Assembly (NCBI RefSeq): GCF_000211835.1
Contig: NZ_AEGR01000060.1
Location: 51,349 to 115,348 of the forward strand
Length of the DNA: 64,000 bases
Direction: 5' to 3'
Origin: Hylemonella gracilis ATCC 19624
GTDB taxonomy: Bacteria; Pseudomonadota; Gammaproteobacteria; Burkholderiales; Burkholderiaceae_C
Below are positions 53,675 to 62,446 of this stretch, piece by piece. Below the pieces are notes generated by a model that was not told the origin of the DNA, searched no databases, and saw nothing but the letters and a program-made list of their open reading frames with translations. The position numbers and the translations under genes are program-made. Numbering within the stretch: the stretch's first letter is position 1; every line of letters starts with the position of its first letter.

Positions 53675-55381
53675 GTGCCTGTGTATTCCTCGTCTTCCGC
53701 AGGGTCCCTCAGCGCTGCCTGGCTGCGCCCGGTTCTGATGCTGGGGCTCACCGCCGTGTTGATGCTGCCGGTGTTGGCCTTGTTCGTCGCCTGGTGGCCG
53801 GGGGACCTGACACGTTGGATGGGCGTGGGCGGTCTGGAGGAGGGCGTGCGGGCGCTCGACGTGGTGCGCGAGATGGCGTCTTCCGTCTTGCCGCGTTACG
53901 TGGGCACCACGCTGCTGCTGTGCGCGCTGGTGGGCCTGGGCGTGACCGTCGTGGGCCTGGCGACGGCGGCCGTCGTGACCTTGTTCGATTTTCCCGGGCG
54001 GCGCTTCTTCGAATGGGCACTGCTGCTGCCCTTGGCCATGCCCGCGTATGTGGTGGCCTACGCCTACACCGACTTTCTACAGTACAGCGGCGCCTTTCAA
54101 GAAGGGCTGCGGGCGCTGACCGGTGCTCAGGGCCGCATGTTTCCCGAGATCCGCAACACCTGGGGCGCGGCCTGGGTGCTGACGTTCACGCTGTATCCCT
54201 ATGTCTACCTGCTGGCGCGCACCGCGCTGGCCGAACGTGCCGCGCACCTGATGGAGGCCGCGCGCCTCTTGGGTGCGCCTCTGGGTGCGCGCGTGCGTGC
54301 CGTAGCCCTGCCGCTGGCACGGCCTGCCGTGGCCGCCGGCGTGGCGCTGGCGCTGATGGAAACGCTGGCTGATTTTGGTGTGTCCAGCTACTTCGGCATC
54401 CAGACCTTCACCGCGGGCATCTACAAGGCCTGGCTGGCCATGGACCACCGCATCGCCGCCGCGCAGCTGGCCACCTTGTTGCTGGGCGCGGTCGCCGTGC
54501 TGTTGTGGCTGGAGCAACGTTCGCGCGCACGCCTGCGTTTCGTCACCGCGCGCGGCGGCGCGGGCGGCGCCGCGGCTTCGGGCGAACAGGCGCGGCCGGT
54601 CAGCTTGGCGGGTCGACGCGGCGGCTCGTGGTCTGCCTGGCTGGTCTGCGCGCTGCCCATCGTCATGGGTTTTGTCGCGCCCGTGCTCTTCATGCTGCAC
54701 CCGCTGCTGGGCAACTGGGCGGACCTGCCCTGGGACCGTTTCCTCGGCTGGGCCGCCAACAGCGTGCGCCTGGGCCTGATCGCCGCGGTGCTGGCGGTGG
54801 CCGTGGCCTTGCTGCTGGCCTTCGCGCTGCGCCGCCGACCCGACCCGTTGACGCGCGGCGTGGCGCGCATCGCTGGCCTGGGCTATGCCGTGCCGGGCGC
54901 CGTGGTCGTGGTGGGCCTGTTGCTGCCCGTGGGCTGGGTGCAGGCCAGCTGGCCAGACAGCGGCCTTTCGTACTGGATCACGGCCACCTCGCTGGGCATC
55001 GTCTGGGCCTACCTGGTGCGTTTCACCGCCGTGGCGCTGGAGTCGGTGCAAAGCGGCTACGCGCGCATCCCGCCCAGCCTGGACGACAGCGCGCGCCTGC
55101 TGGGCGCGGGGGGCTGGGGCCTGCTGACGCGCGTGCACGGCCCGCTGCTGCGTCGCCCGCTGATCGCGGCGACCCTGCTGGTCTTCGTAGACGTCATGAA
55201 GGAGTTGCCCGCCACCCTGGTGCTGCGCCCCTTCAACAGCGACACCTTGGCCGTGGTCACCTACCAGCTGGCGCGCGACGAGCGCCTGGGCGAGGCGGCC
55301 TTGCCCGCGTTGGCCCTGGTGCTGGTGGGCCTGATCCCGGTGGTGATGCTGAGCCGGGCCCTGCGCAGCCGCTCGATCTGA
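53675..55381 (+). CDS. ABC transporter permease, Fe3+/FbpB-like, fused two-domain
   Basis: Inner-membrane permease with two fused BPD_transp_1 halves. The 568-residue product has about 12 helices. EAA loops are seen in both halves: LMEAARLLGAPLGARVRAVALPLARPAV (cytoplasmic loop, about 190-215) and SLDDSARLLGAGGWGLLTRV (about 465-485). The fusion and the partner ATPase match the FbpB type. The start is GTG at 53675 (VPVYSSSS), with an AGGAAA purine run before it. Confidence 0.88.
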   Translation: MPVYSSSSAGSLSAAWLRPVLMLGLTAVLMLPVLALFVAWWPGDLTRWMGVGGLEEGVRALDVVREMASSVLPRYVGTTLLLCALVGLGVTVVGLATAAVVTLFDFPGRRFFEWALLLPLAMPAYVVAYAYTDFLQYSGAFQEGLRALTGAQGRMFPEIRNTWGAAWVLTFTLYPYVYLLARTALAERAAHLMEAARLLGAPLGARVRAVALPLARPAVAAGVALALMETLADFGVSSYFGIQTFTAGIYKAWLAMDHRIAAAQLATLLLGAVAVLLWLEQRSRARLRFVTARGGAGGAAASGEQARPVSLAGRRGGSWSAWLVCALPIVMGFVAPVLFMLHPLLGNWADLPWDRFLGWAANSVRLGLIAAVLAVAVALLLAFALRRRPDPLTRGVARIAGLGYAVPGAVVVVGLLLPVGWVQASWPDSGLSYWITATSLGIVWAYLVRFTAVALESVQSGYARIPPSLDDSARLLGAGGWGLLTRVHGPLLRRPLIAATLLVFVDVMKELPATLVLRPFNSDTLAVVTYQLARDERLGEAALPALALVLVGLIPVVMLSRALRSRSI

Positions 55382-55418
55382 CAGAGCGGGCGCTTGCCTG
55401 GGTGCGAGACCGCCGCGC

Positions 55419-55814
55419 TCAGCGCTTGAGCGTCGAGAAGTAGAAAGCCACGGCCTCGATCTCCGCGTCCGTCAGGCCCAGGGTGATCTGCTGCATCACG
55501 GTGGAGGGGCGAGCACCATCACGAAAAGCGCGCAGCTGCTGCGCCATATACCCCCGGGGCAAGGCGGCCAGGGGGACGATGATCGAATCCTTCGGGGGGC
55601 GGCCCTCGGTGCCATGGCAAGTGGCGCACACCGCGGCCAGGGTGCGTTGCCGCGCCAGACTGAACTCCGGCGGCGCGGCGCTCTGGATGCCCCGCGCACG
55701 GGCCTCGGCCGCTTGCTGCGCCTGGGCCTTGGCGTCACCCGTGGACGCACAGCCCTGAACCAGCAACAGCAGACTGGTCAGCAGCACGGTCAAACGGGGG
55801 CGAGCGAGCAGCAT
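55419..55814 (-). CDS. Small c-type cytochrome, putative lipoprotein
   Basis: Haem c electron carrier in the periplasm. The 131-residue product has a hydrophobic leader ending LVQGCAST, which can serve as a lipobox with cysteine at about residue 22. It then has the haem site CATCHG near residue 63, and [15 protein letters not shown] with a downstream methionine as possible sixth ligand. The fold resembles cytochromes c4/c5-like class I. It is divergent from dtd; the gap is 22 bp. Confidence 0.85.
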   Translation of the reverse strand: MLLARPRLTVLLTSLLLLVQGCASTGDAKAQAQQAAEARARGIQSAAPPEFSLARQRTLAAVCATCHGTEGRPPKDSIIVPLAALPRGYMAQQLRAFRDGARPSTVMQQITLGLTDAEIEAVAFYFSTLKR

Positions 55815-55823
55815 GGGCCGGGT

Positions 55824-55829
55824 TATAAA
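55824..55829 (+). promoter_or_regulatory. -10 box of dtd, 7 nt before its ATG
   Basis: TATAAA stands in the 22-bp divergent gap, and the expected transcript start meets the ATG at 55837. No Shine-Dalgarno is present, so dtd mRNA is likely leaderless. Confidence 0.45.
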
Positions 55830-55836
55830 CCTTCTC

Positions 55837-56364
55837 ATGCTCGCTTTACTGCAACGTGTGAAGGAAGCCCGCGTCGACGTCGCGGGCCAGACCATTGGCT
55901 CCATCCAGCAAGGCTTGCTGGTCCTGCTCTGCGCCGAGCGCGGCGACAGCGAGGTCGTGGCCGACAAGCTGCTGGCCAAGATCCTCAAGCTGCGGATTTT
56001 TTCGGATGAAGGGGCCGGCGCCGGGCCGCCCCAAGCCGGCCCAGCCCCCTCGGGGGGCAGCGAACCACACGCAGTGGGGAGCGTGGGGGCCAACAGGTCC
56101 GGCAAGATGAACAAGAGCCTGGTCGATGTGGGGGGTGGTTTGCTGGTCGTCAGTCAATTCACGCTGGCTGCCGACACCAGCAGCGGCAACCGACCCAGCT
56201 TCACCAACGCCGCGCCGCAAGACGAGGGGCGCAGGCTATACGACTACTTCGTGGCGCAGGCCAAGGTGTCACATCCCATGGTGCAGACCGGGCAGTTTGC
56301 GGCGGACATGCAGGTATCTTTGGTCAATGATGGGCCGGTGACGATACCGATATGGATGAAATGA
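55837..56364 (+). CDS. dtd: D-aminoacyl-tRNA deacylase with a 30-residue insert
   Basis: Dtd removes D-amino acids, and glycine from tRNA-Ala, from mischarged tRNA. The 175-residue product has [20 protein letters not shown] at the start and, in the second half, [20 protein letters not shown] (SQxT motif) and GNRPSF. The Gly-cisPro motif reads DGPVT. Typical Dtd is about 145-150 residues. The extra length is a Gly/Pro/Ala-rich stretch between FSDE and GKMNKS, encoded by 56011-56100. That DNA looks like a GC-rich mobile repeat unit. Both flanks are in the same frame, so the gene stays open. The start at 55837 is the family's MLALLQRV. Confidence 0.92.
   Translation: MLALLQRVKEARVDVAGQTIGSIQQGLLVLLCAERGDSEVVADKLLAKILKLRIFSDEGAGAGPPQAGPAPSGGSEPHAVGSVGANRSGKMNKSLVDVGGGLLVVSQFTLAADTSSGNRPSFTNAAPQDEGRRLYDYFVAQAKVSHPMVQTGQFAADMQVSLVNDGPVTIPIWMK
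56011..56100 (+). repeat. 90-nt repeat-like insert inside dtd
   Basis: The insert contains a GCCCCC/GGGGGC hairpin (56044-56049 with 56053-56058) and a run similar to GC-rich palindromic units I recall from intergenic regions of Comamonadaceae (a CCCTCGGGGGGCAGCGA core followed by GAGCGTGGGGGC). No other copy was noticed in this window. The length, 90 nt, is a multiple of three. Confidence 0.55.
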
Positions 56365-56525
56365 GCTTCTGTGCGTTCAAATGCTTAAAGTAGGTCAAAT
56401 TGAAAGGCAGGCGAATGCAGCGCTAGGAAATCGTAAAACTGCTTATAAATTTTTCTCAAACCATGTAATGATCGTGCTTTCTATATGGACATAGGTAGTC
56501 CTAAATAAAAATTTGGAGGGATTAA

Positions 56526-57149
56526 ATGCGTTTTTTTGTGATTGGTGCTCTATCGCTGATGCTTGCTGCATGTGCAGGGAAGCTTGACTATGTCCGTCCG
56601 CAGGCTCGGCCAGAAGCTTCTGCAAATGTCAAAATCATTGATCGCCCGCGCGAGGCGGTGTGGACGTCGAGTATTCCGGAGTTGGGGAAGAAGATTTTTG
56701 GTGTGAACACCATCGATAAGTCATCCGGTCTGTTGAATATCACTTATACCGGCAATCCAGAAGAGTTCATAGATTGCGGAAGAATTACTTCTTATGTGTC
56801 CAATGCGCGCGGGGAGCGAACCTATGATTTTCCGGCAGCAAAAGCACAACAGTCTTATGAAATTATGGAGCAGGGAGGAAGTCTTGTTTTCGTTGATCGT
56901 CGAATGAGTCTAGAAGGAAAGATCAATTTGATCTTTGAAGAGGCTGGGCCCACATCAACGCGTGTCACCGTCAATACACGTTATGTGGTAACAAAAACGG
57001 CCACCGTTCGTTACGCTACTAATAATTTTCCGCAAACTACTGTTGAGTCCATAGTCTTTAATACGGGTGGTGGATCAATGTTTCCTTTGCAGACTGTGTG
57101 TCTTGCTACGGGAGCATTGGAGAGAGAAGTTCTTTCTGCCATCAAATAA
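56526..57149 (+). CDS. Hypothetical lipoprotein in an AT-rich patch
   Basis: Not recognised. The 207-residue product has a lipoprotein signal with lipobox LAAC (cysteine at about residue 16), then a small alpha/beta protein with RPREAVWTSSIPELGKKIFG and STRVTVNTRYVVTKTATV. The pattern of a start-to-end beta domain with a conserved cysteine (DCGRI) resembles outer-membrane-anchored small proteins, but no family is claimed. Codon use and base composition are clearly more AT-rich than all neighbours, and the 160-bp upstream is AT-rich too. A strong GGAGGG ribosome-binding site precedes the ATG. Likely horizontally acquired. Confidence 0.75.
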   Translation: MRFFVIGALSLMLAACAGKLDYVRPQARPEASANVKIIDRPREAVWTSSIPELGKKIFGVNTIDKSSGLLNITYTGNPEEFIDCGRITSYVSNARGERTYDFPAAKAQQSYEIMEQGGSLVFVDRRMSLEGKINLIFEEAGPTSTRVTVNTRYVVTKTATVRYATNNFPQTTVESIVFNTGGGSMFPLQTVCLATGALEREVLSAIK

Positions 57150-57175
57150 GACATGGCCATGGGGATAAGAATCCA

Positions 57176-57685
57176 TTACTCATACGGATTCCCCAACCCC
57201 ATCCCCTCCATCAACAACACCTCTAGCGCCTCCATCTCCAGCGCATCGGTTTCGCTGGTCTCATGGTCGTACCCTTGGGCGTGCAAGGTGCCGTGCACCA
57301 GCAGATGGGCGTAGTGTTCTTCCGGGCTCTTGTTCTGCTCTTTCGCTTCTTTTGCCACCACGGGCGCGCAGAGCACGAGGTCGGCGGTGACGACAGGCTC
57401 CTTCGTGTAGTCGAAGGTCAGCACATTGGTGGCGTAGTCCTTGTTCCGGTAGTCGCGGTTGAGCGCGCGGCCTTCGGCGGCGCCAACGACGCGCACGGTG
57501 ATCTCCGCGTCACGCAACAGGGCCATGCGCATCCAGCGCGTCACGCGGGCCTTGCTCAGCAGCTTCTTGTGCGCCTCGGGCACGGCGTTGCCGAACTGAA
57601 GGTCCAGCGTGAGGTCCGGCAGCTCGGTCGAAGAACGGGCAGACATGGCGACAGACGGCTGAGCGGCGCGTTGCTTGGGCTTCAT
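57176..57685 (-). CDS. ybeY: rRNA maturation endoribonuclease YbeY
   Basis: Zinc RNase needed for 16S rRNA 3'-end maturation and ribosome quality control. The 169-residue product has the diagnostic motif [11 protein letters not shown] with zinc ligands H131, H135 and H141. [11 protein letters not shown] and [10 protein letters not shown] are also conserved. Its start overlaps the end of ybeZ by 4 bp, the usual arrangement. Confidence 0.95.
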   Translation of the reverse strand: MKPKQRAAQPSVAMSARSSTELPDLTLDLQFGNAVPEAHKKLLSKARVTRWMRMALLRDAEITVRVVGAAEGRALNRDYRNKDYATNVLTFDYTKEPVVTADLVLCAPVVAKEAKEQNKSPEEHYAHLLVHGTLHAQGYDHETSETDALEMEALEVLLMEGMGLGNPYE

Positions 57686-58638
57686 GCGCGGTCTCCCGCA
57701 CGCACGCTTTCGCTCCTGCGCTTGTCGTAGGCATCGACGATGCGCGCCACCAGCGGGTGGCGCACCACATCAACGCTGGTGAATCGGCAGATCGCGATGC
57801 CCTTGACGCGCTTCAACACGCGCTCGGCGTCGACCAGGCCGCTCAACTGCGTCTTGGGCAGGTCGATCTGGCTCACGTCGCCCGTGACAACGGCGCGTGC
57901 GCCGAAGCCGATGCGGGTGAGGAACATCTTCATCTGCTCGGGCGTGGTGTTCTGCGCTTCGTCGAGGATGACGAAGGCGTTGTTCAGCGTGCGCCCGCGC
58001 ATGAAGGCCAGGGGCGCGATTTCCAACGCATTGCGCTCGAAAGCCTTCTGCACCTTCTCGAAACCCATGAGGTCGTAGAGCGCGTCGTAGAGCGGGCGCA
58101 GGTAAGGGTCCACCTTCTGCGTCAGGTCGCCGGGCAGAAAGCCCAGGCGCTCACCGGCTTCCACGGCCGGACGGGTGAGCACGATGCGCTGCACGGCGCT
58201 GCGCTCCAGCGCGTCGACGGCGGCGGCCACGGCCAGGTAAGTCTTGCCGGTGCCCGCGGGGCCGATGCCAAAGGTGATGTCGTGGTTGGCGATGCTGTCC
58301 ATGTAGAGCGCCTGGTTGGGCGTGCGCGCGCGCAGGTCCTGCCGGCGGGTGTGCAGGACCTCGCCGCCGTCGTCCAGTGCCATGCTGCTGTCGCCCGCGA
58401 GCATGAGCTGCACATGGTCAGGCTGCACGGGGCGTGCCGCCATCTCGTACAAGGCCTGCAGCACTTCGAGCGCGCGTTGCGCGGGTTTCTTCGCGCCGTC
58501 GATCTTGAACTGCTCGTGACGGTGGGCGATCTTGACCTGCAGCGCGATTTCGATGGTGCGCAGGTGCTCGTCGGCGGGGCCGCAGAGGTTGGCCAGGCGC
58601 GTGTTGTTGGGTGGGGTGAAGTCGTGGCGCAGGATCAT
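57682..58638 (-). CDS. ybeZ: PhoH-family ATPase YbeZ
   Basis: Partner of YbeY in rRNA processing; RNA-linked ATPase. The 318-residue product has Walker [12 protein letters not shown], Walker B in [20 protein letters not shown], and [22 protein letters not shown], all PhoH-type. The start at 58638 (MILRHDF) is preferred over an in-frame upstream opening. It begins the ybeZ-ybeY unit, divergent from ruvA by 59 bp. Confidence 0.95.
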   Translation of the reverse strand: MILRHDFTPPNNTRLANLCGPADEHLRTIEIALQVKIAHRHEQFKIDGAKKPAQRALEVLQALYEMAARPVQPDHVQLMLAGDSSMALDDGGEVLHTRRQDLRARTPNQALYMDSIANHDITFGIGPAGTGKTYLAVAAAVDALERSAVQRIVLTRPAVEAGERLGFLPGDLTQKVDPYLRPLYDALYDLMGFEKVQKAFERNALEIAPLAFMRGRTLNNAFVILDEAQNTTPEQMKMFLTRIGFGARAVVTGDVSQIDLPKTQLSGLVDAERVLKRVKGIAICRFTSVDVVRHPLVARIVDAYDKRRSESVRAGDRA

Positions 58639-58697
58639 GGGGGGGTGGAGTGGATAATTTCCGCTCGGTTTCAAACACAGTGAATGATAGGTCCCCC

Positions 58698-59282
58698 ATG
58701 ATCGGCAGGCTTTCCGGCACCCTCATCGCGAAAAATCCCCCCGAGGTCTTGGTGGACTGCCATGGCGTGGGCTACGAGGTGCAGGTGTCCATGAACACCT
58801 TCTACCACCTGCCCGTGCTCGGGCAGCCCGTCACGTTGCTCACCCACTTCGTGGTGCGCGAGGATGCGCAGTTGCTCTACGGCTTTGGCGAGGACGCCGA
58901 GCGCGCGGCCTTTCGCGAACTGATCAAGGTCAGCGGTGTGGGGCCCCGCACGGCGCTGGCCGTGCTCTCGGGCATGAGCGTGGCCGAACTGGCTCAGGCT
59001 GTCACGCAGCAGGAGATGGGGCGGCTCCTCAAGGCGCCGGGCGTGGGCAAGAAGACGGCGGAGCGCCTGCTGCTGGAGCTCAAGGGCAAGCTGGGCGCCG
59101 ACATCGGCGTGGCCGGTCCTGGTGCGATGGCGGCCGGGCATGACGCACAGGCCGACATCCAGCAGGCGCTGCTGGCCCTGGGCTACAGCGACAAGGAAGC
59201 CGCCGCCGCGCTCAAGGCCCTGCCCAAGGATGTCGAGGTGAGCGAGGGCATCCGCCTGGCGCTGAAGTCGCTCGCCAAATGA
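58698..59282 (+). CDS. ruvA: Holliday junction DNA helicase subunit RuvA
   Basis: Binds Holliday junctions and loads RuvB for branch migration. The 194-residue product opens with [20 protein letters not shown] (OB-fold). It has helix-hairpin-helix motifs at [16 protein letters not shown] and [16 protein letters not shown], and a C-terminal domain with [19 protein letters not shown]. ruvB is not adjacent; the next gene is on the other strand. The start at 58698 is the family start. Confidence 0.96.
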   Translation: MIGRLSGTLIAKNPPEVLVDCHGVGYEVQVSMNTFYHLPVLGQPVTLLTHFVVREDAQLLYGFGEDAERAAFRELIKVSGVGPRTALAVLSGMSVAELAQAVTQQEMGRLLKAPGVGKKTAERLLLELKGKLGADIGVAGPGAMAAGHDAQADIQQALLALGYSDKEAAAALKALPKDVEVSEGIRLALKSLAK

Positions 59283-59284
59283 CA

Positions 59285-59306
59285 AGGGCCCTCCGTGGAG
59301 GGCCCT
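59285..59306. terminator. Strong hairpin between ruvA and the carbonic anhydrase gene
   Basis: AGGGCCCTCC (59285-59294) and GGAGGGCCCT (59297-59306) are perfect 10-bp arms around GT. It lies 3 nt past the ruvA stop, with GGCTTGG following on the + strand. On the - strand TTGTCATTT follows, a weak T-tract. It probably stops transcription from both convergent genes. Confidence 0.6.
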
Positions 59307-59345
59307 GGCTTGGCCGGACCTTTGGCCCGATCGGCGGGCTCAGCC

Positions 59346-60614
59346 TCAGTTCGTCGGCATGGCACCCGTGAGCGTGATCGCGTCGCGGATGGTGCGGCTG
59401 TTGCGCGGCTGCAGCGGACGGGCTGTGTTGCTGTAGAGCTGGGTGTACATGTAGAGCTGCTCGGGGCTGATCTGCACCGGCTGCTTCAGCACCAGCCACA
59501 GCACGCCCTCGGTGCAAGGCGGGGTGGTCAGCGAACCAAAGTAGGAGTAGTAGCGCTGGTCCTTGGGCAGGATGTCGTAGACGTTCACCAGGTCAGGCGG
59601 CATGCGCACGCTGTCGCTCGGGCCCAGGGGCATGTGGGTCCAGACCTTCTCGATCAGGGCGTTGGGATCGCCCGTCTCGAACAGCACCGTCACCACCGCG
59701 AGCTGACCCATGTCGTTTTTGTGCACGAAGTGCGCGCCCAGGGGGAAGTGCTGGCCGTTGATGGTCTCCTCGGCCGGCGCATGGAAGTGGAACTGCAGCA
59801 GCCTGTACTTGGTGTTGCGCACCGTCAGCACGTTGTCGGTGTTGTAAACCTTGACCTCGATGCTGTGGCCCGTGTCGGTGATCGTGCCCTTGCTGGGCTT
59901 GTAGCTGAACTGCAGCGGTTCAGCCGGGCCCTTGAGGGTGTCGTCGTCCATGATGGCGATGGGCGACTGCGTCTTGCCCTTGCCGCACATCGCGTACTCG
60001 GGCTTGAGCTTGTGCCAGTTCTGCGGGCCGCCCGGGCCTTCGTAGCTCCAGTGCTCGGGCAGCTCCGGCTCGGCGTGCTTGGCCACGGGTTTGGGCATCG
60101 GCAGCGGCTTGGCGCGGATCACGATGCCCGAGGCGTTGCGCGGATTGGACGATTGCGCCAGGCGGGTCTTGCCGTCAAGTTCCGCCTTGCGCATTTGCGC
60201 GCTGTTGGTCGGCTTGCTGCCTTGCGGCGCGGCGCCGGGGTTCTTCGGCGGCTGCGATCCCGTGGCCATGCCGCCGCTGCTGCTGTTCTTGTCGATGATG
60301 ATGTTGAGCTGCTTGCCCGTGGCGTCGCCGCCGTTCATCACATCCTTGATTTGGTTGGCGATGGTGTTGCTACCGCCCTCGACCCGCACCGGTGCCTGTT
60401 CGGCCGACGGCTGGCGCACGGGGTTGGTCGCCACGTCCCCCTGGGGCGCGACGGGCTGCGTGACAGGGCCTGCGGCACTCTTGGGCGCAGACGCGGGCGC
60501 CTGGGCACGGCCGAGCGAAGGTGCCAGCGCGGCGGCGACCAAGGCCAGCGCGGTGGCGCCCGTGAACAAGGCGAGCAACTGCTGGCGCAAAGACGGTGCG
60601 GTGCGTGTTTTCAT
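59346..60614 (-). CDS. Periplasmic alpha-carbonic anhydrase with long N-terminal extension
   Basis: Interconverts CO2 and bicarbonate in the periplasm. The 422-residue product has a signal peptide (1-37). A Pro/Ala/Gln-rich extension of about 150 residues includes GGSNTIANQIKDVMNGG. The alpha-CA domain runs from about 185 (HWSYEGPGGPQNWHKL) onward. The zinc ligands are H276, H278 and H295 (LLQFHFHAP and GAHFVHKN). Two cysteines (C210 in YAMCGKG and one in TTPPCTEGV) match the bacterial disulfide. Typical bacterial alpha-CAs are about 230-250 residues. An inverted repeat lies upstream at 60686-60704. Confidence 0.92.
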   Translation of the reverse strand: MKTRTAPSLRQQLLALFTGATALALVAAALAPSLGRAQAPASAPKSAAGPVTQPVAPQGDVATNPVRQPSAEQAPVRVEGGSNTIANQIKDVMNGGDATGKQLNIIIDKNSSSGGMATGSQPPKNPGAAPQGSKPTNSAQMRKAELDGKTRLAQSSNPRNASGIVIRAKPLPMPKPVAKHAEPELPEHWSYEGPGGPQNWHKLKPEYAMCGKGKTQSPIAIMDDDTLKGPAEPLQFSYKPSKGTITDTGHSIEVKVYNTDNVLTVRNTKYRLLQFHFHAPAEETINGQHFPLGAHFVHKNDMGQLAVVTVLFETGDPNALIEKVWTHMPLGPSDSVRMPPDLVNVYDILPKDQRYYSYFGSLTTPPCTEGVLWLVLKQPVQISPEQLYMYTQLYSNTARPLQPRNSRTIRDAITLTGAMPTN

Positions 60615-60685
60615 GGTTTTCTTGATCCCGATTTCCCGTGATTCCCGTGGACTGGTCCGGATTCGCGGCTGAATTGCGAAATCCT

Positions 60686-60704
60686 ATAGGACTCGTCATC
60701 CTAT
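60686..60704. promoter_or_regulatory. Inverted repeat upstream of the carbonic anhydrase gene
   Basis: ATAGGACTCGTCATCCTAT: 6-bp arms and a 7-bp spacer, 72 nt upstream of the start on the - strand. A CCTATAGG palindrome (60683-60690) overlaps it and could supply a -10 box. The rest of 60615-60826 has no gene; the part nearest the cysteine hydrolase is a GC-rich run of short palindromes. Confidence 0.45.
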
Positions 60705-60826
60705 CGGCAAGCCGGGGGAGGTACTTGAGCGGTAAATTTTCCGCCCATGGGCCGCGATCTGACTTTTTCGGCGTTTCCGGGGGCGCCGGGGCCCCAGCGG
60801 GGTGGCGCGCTGCGCGGCGCGCGGGT

Positions 60827-61513
60827 TCAGGCTTCGAAGCCTTGCTTCCAGCCCGCCAGCAAGTCTTGCGAGTCCATCACCAGTCCCAGGTGCAGGGACA
60901 CCATGGACAGCGCCGCCGACTCCAGCGGGTCGTCGGTTCCGCGCACCAGGTCGCGCAGCACGATCACGCGGTAGTTGAGGTTGTTGGCGTCGAAGGCGCT
61001 GTTGAGCACGCAGCAGTCGGTGAAGCCGCCGTCGAAGACCACGGTGGTGATGCGCTGGTTGCGCAGCAGGAAATCCAGGTCGGTCGGGTAGAAGGCCGAA
61101 AGCCGCCGCTTGTTCTCGACCCTCAGGTCCTGGGGCAGCACCTCGGTGACCCATTCGGTCCAGGGGCTGCCTTCGATGGCGTGGGCGGCGGCGTTGGGAA
61201 TGGGGCCGACGTGCAGTGGAAATGTGCGGCGCCACGCGGCCGGGATGCCTGCGAGGTCGTCCGCGCCGCCCGCGCGCAGCACCGATTTCACATGCACGAT
61301 GGGCACGCCCAGCGTTCGCGCCTCGCGGTGAAACGCGTTGATGGGTTCGACGACGTCGCGTGCGCGCGGCGCGGGGCAAGGGCAATCGGGGCTGTCCTCC
61401 AGATGGCCCCGGTGCATGTCGATGGAAATCACCGCCGTGGTGGCCGGGTCCAGGTAATCGCGGAAATCAGCGGCCGGGACCTCGCGCGGCTGCTCGTAGA
61501 CCCAGACTTTCAT
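60827..61513 (-). CDS. Isochorismatase-family cysteine hydrolase
   Basis: Hydrolase of the isochorismatase/nicotinamidase/amidohydrolase fold; the substrate is unknown. The 228-residue product shows the triad: D32 in ISIDMHRGHL, K135 in ENKRRLSAF and the nucleophile C168 in GGFTDCCVLNSAF. A pair of cysteines in DCPCPAPRA may bind metal. It overlaps the end of the nucleoside-type permease gene by 4 bp, so it is last in that operon, suggesting catabolism of a purine- or pyrimidine-derived amide or ureide imported by the transporter. Confidence 0.87.
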   Translation of the reverse strand: MKVWVYEQPREVPAADFRDYLDPATTAVISIDMHRGHLEDSPDCPCPAPRARDVVEPINAFHREARTLGVPIVHVKSVLRAGGADDLAGIPAAWRRTFPLHVGPIPNAAAHAIEGSPWTEWVTEVLPQDLRVENKRRLSAFYPTDLDFLLRNQRITTVVFDGGFTDCCVLNSAFDANNLNYRVIVLRDLVRGTDDPLESAALSMVSLHLGLVMDSQDLLAGWKQGFEA

Positions 61514-62439
61514 CGCCGCTCCTCTCGCACATAGGGTTCACCCAGGGCCCCAGGCTGAGCGTCGCTGCCCGCGCGCCGGCCCAGCGCGACCCAGACCATC
61601 ACGCCCAGGGTGATGACGTAGGGAGTCATCAGCACGAAATACTGGGGCAGCTGGATGCCGGCCGCCGCCAGTTGCGGGATCAGCGCCTCGACGCAGCCGA
61701 ACAGCACCGCGCCGGCCAGGGCCTTCCAGGGCGACCAGCGCGCGAAGATGACCAGCCCCACCGCGATCCAGCCGCGTCCGCCGGTCATGCCCGCGATCCA
61801 GAGCTTGGTGGACAGCAGCGAAATGCAGGCGCCGGCCAAGCCCACCAACGCCGCGCCCGCGAGCACCGCGACGAAGCGGTAGGTGCCCACCGGGATGCCG
61901 GCCGCGTCAGCTGCCTGAGGGTTTTCGCCCACCGCGCGCCATTTCAGTCCGGTGCTGGTGCGCTTGAGGAACCCCACCACGGCCAGGAAGATGAAGGGCG
62001 TCAGCAAGACCACGGGGTTCTGCACGAACAAGCCGCCCATGAAGGGCAACTCGGACAGCGGCCAGAGCGCCACCGGTCCTTGCGCCGTGACGGGCACGCT
62101 GGTCCACCCCAGCAGCGTGCCGAGCAAGCTGGACAAGCCCTGGCAAAAGAAGACCAGCACCAGCCCAGCGATGACCTGATGCACGCGCAGCCACACGACC
62201 ATGATGGCGAACAGCACCGACACCAGGCTCGCCGCCAGCATGGTGAGCACGAGGGACACCAGGGTGGAGCCAAAGGTGAGCTGCGCCCCGATGGCCACCA
62301 GCGCCCCGATCAGCATCAGACCTTCCGCGCCCAGCGAGAGCACGCCTGCACGCTCCGTGAGGATCAGCCCCAGCGCCGCCAGTGCGTAAGGAACGGCGAA
62401 GTCCGGGATGCTGGCGATCCAATGGCCCATCAATTCCAT
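61510..62439 (-). CDS. Nucleoside-type ABC transporter permease (BMP family, second)
   Basis: One of two membrane subunits of a BMP-type ABC importer. The 309-residue product has about 9-10 helices with RAGVLSLGAEGLMLIGALVA (the family's conserved N-terminal loop), LLSTKLWIAGMTGGRGWIA and VALVIFARWSPWKALAGAVLFG near the end. It resembles YufQ/RnsD-type permeases. It lies 7 nt after the other permease gene and its stop overlaps the cysteine hydrolase start. Confidence 0.9.
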   Translation of the reverse strand: MELMGHWIASIPDFAVPYALAALGLILTERAGVLSLGAEGLMLIGALVAIGAQLTFGSTLVSLVLTMLAASLVSVLFAIMVVWLRVHQVIAGLVLVFFCQGLSSLLGTLLGWTSVPVTAQGPVALWPLSELPFMGGLFVQNPVVLLTPFIFLAVVGFLKRTSTGLKWRAVGENPQAADAAGIPVGTYRFVAVLAGAALVGLAGACISLLSTKLWIAGMTGGRGWIAVGLVIFARWSPWKALAGAVLFGCVEALIPQLAAAGIQLPQYFVLMTPYVITLGVMVWVALGRRAGSDAQPGALGEPYVREERR

Positions 62440-62446
62440 AAATACC

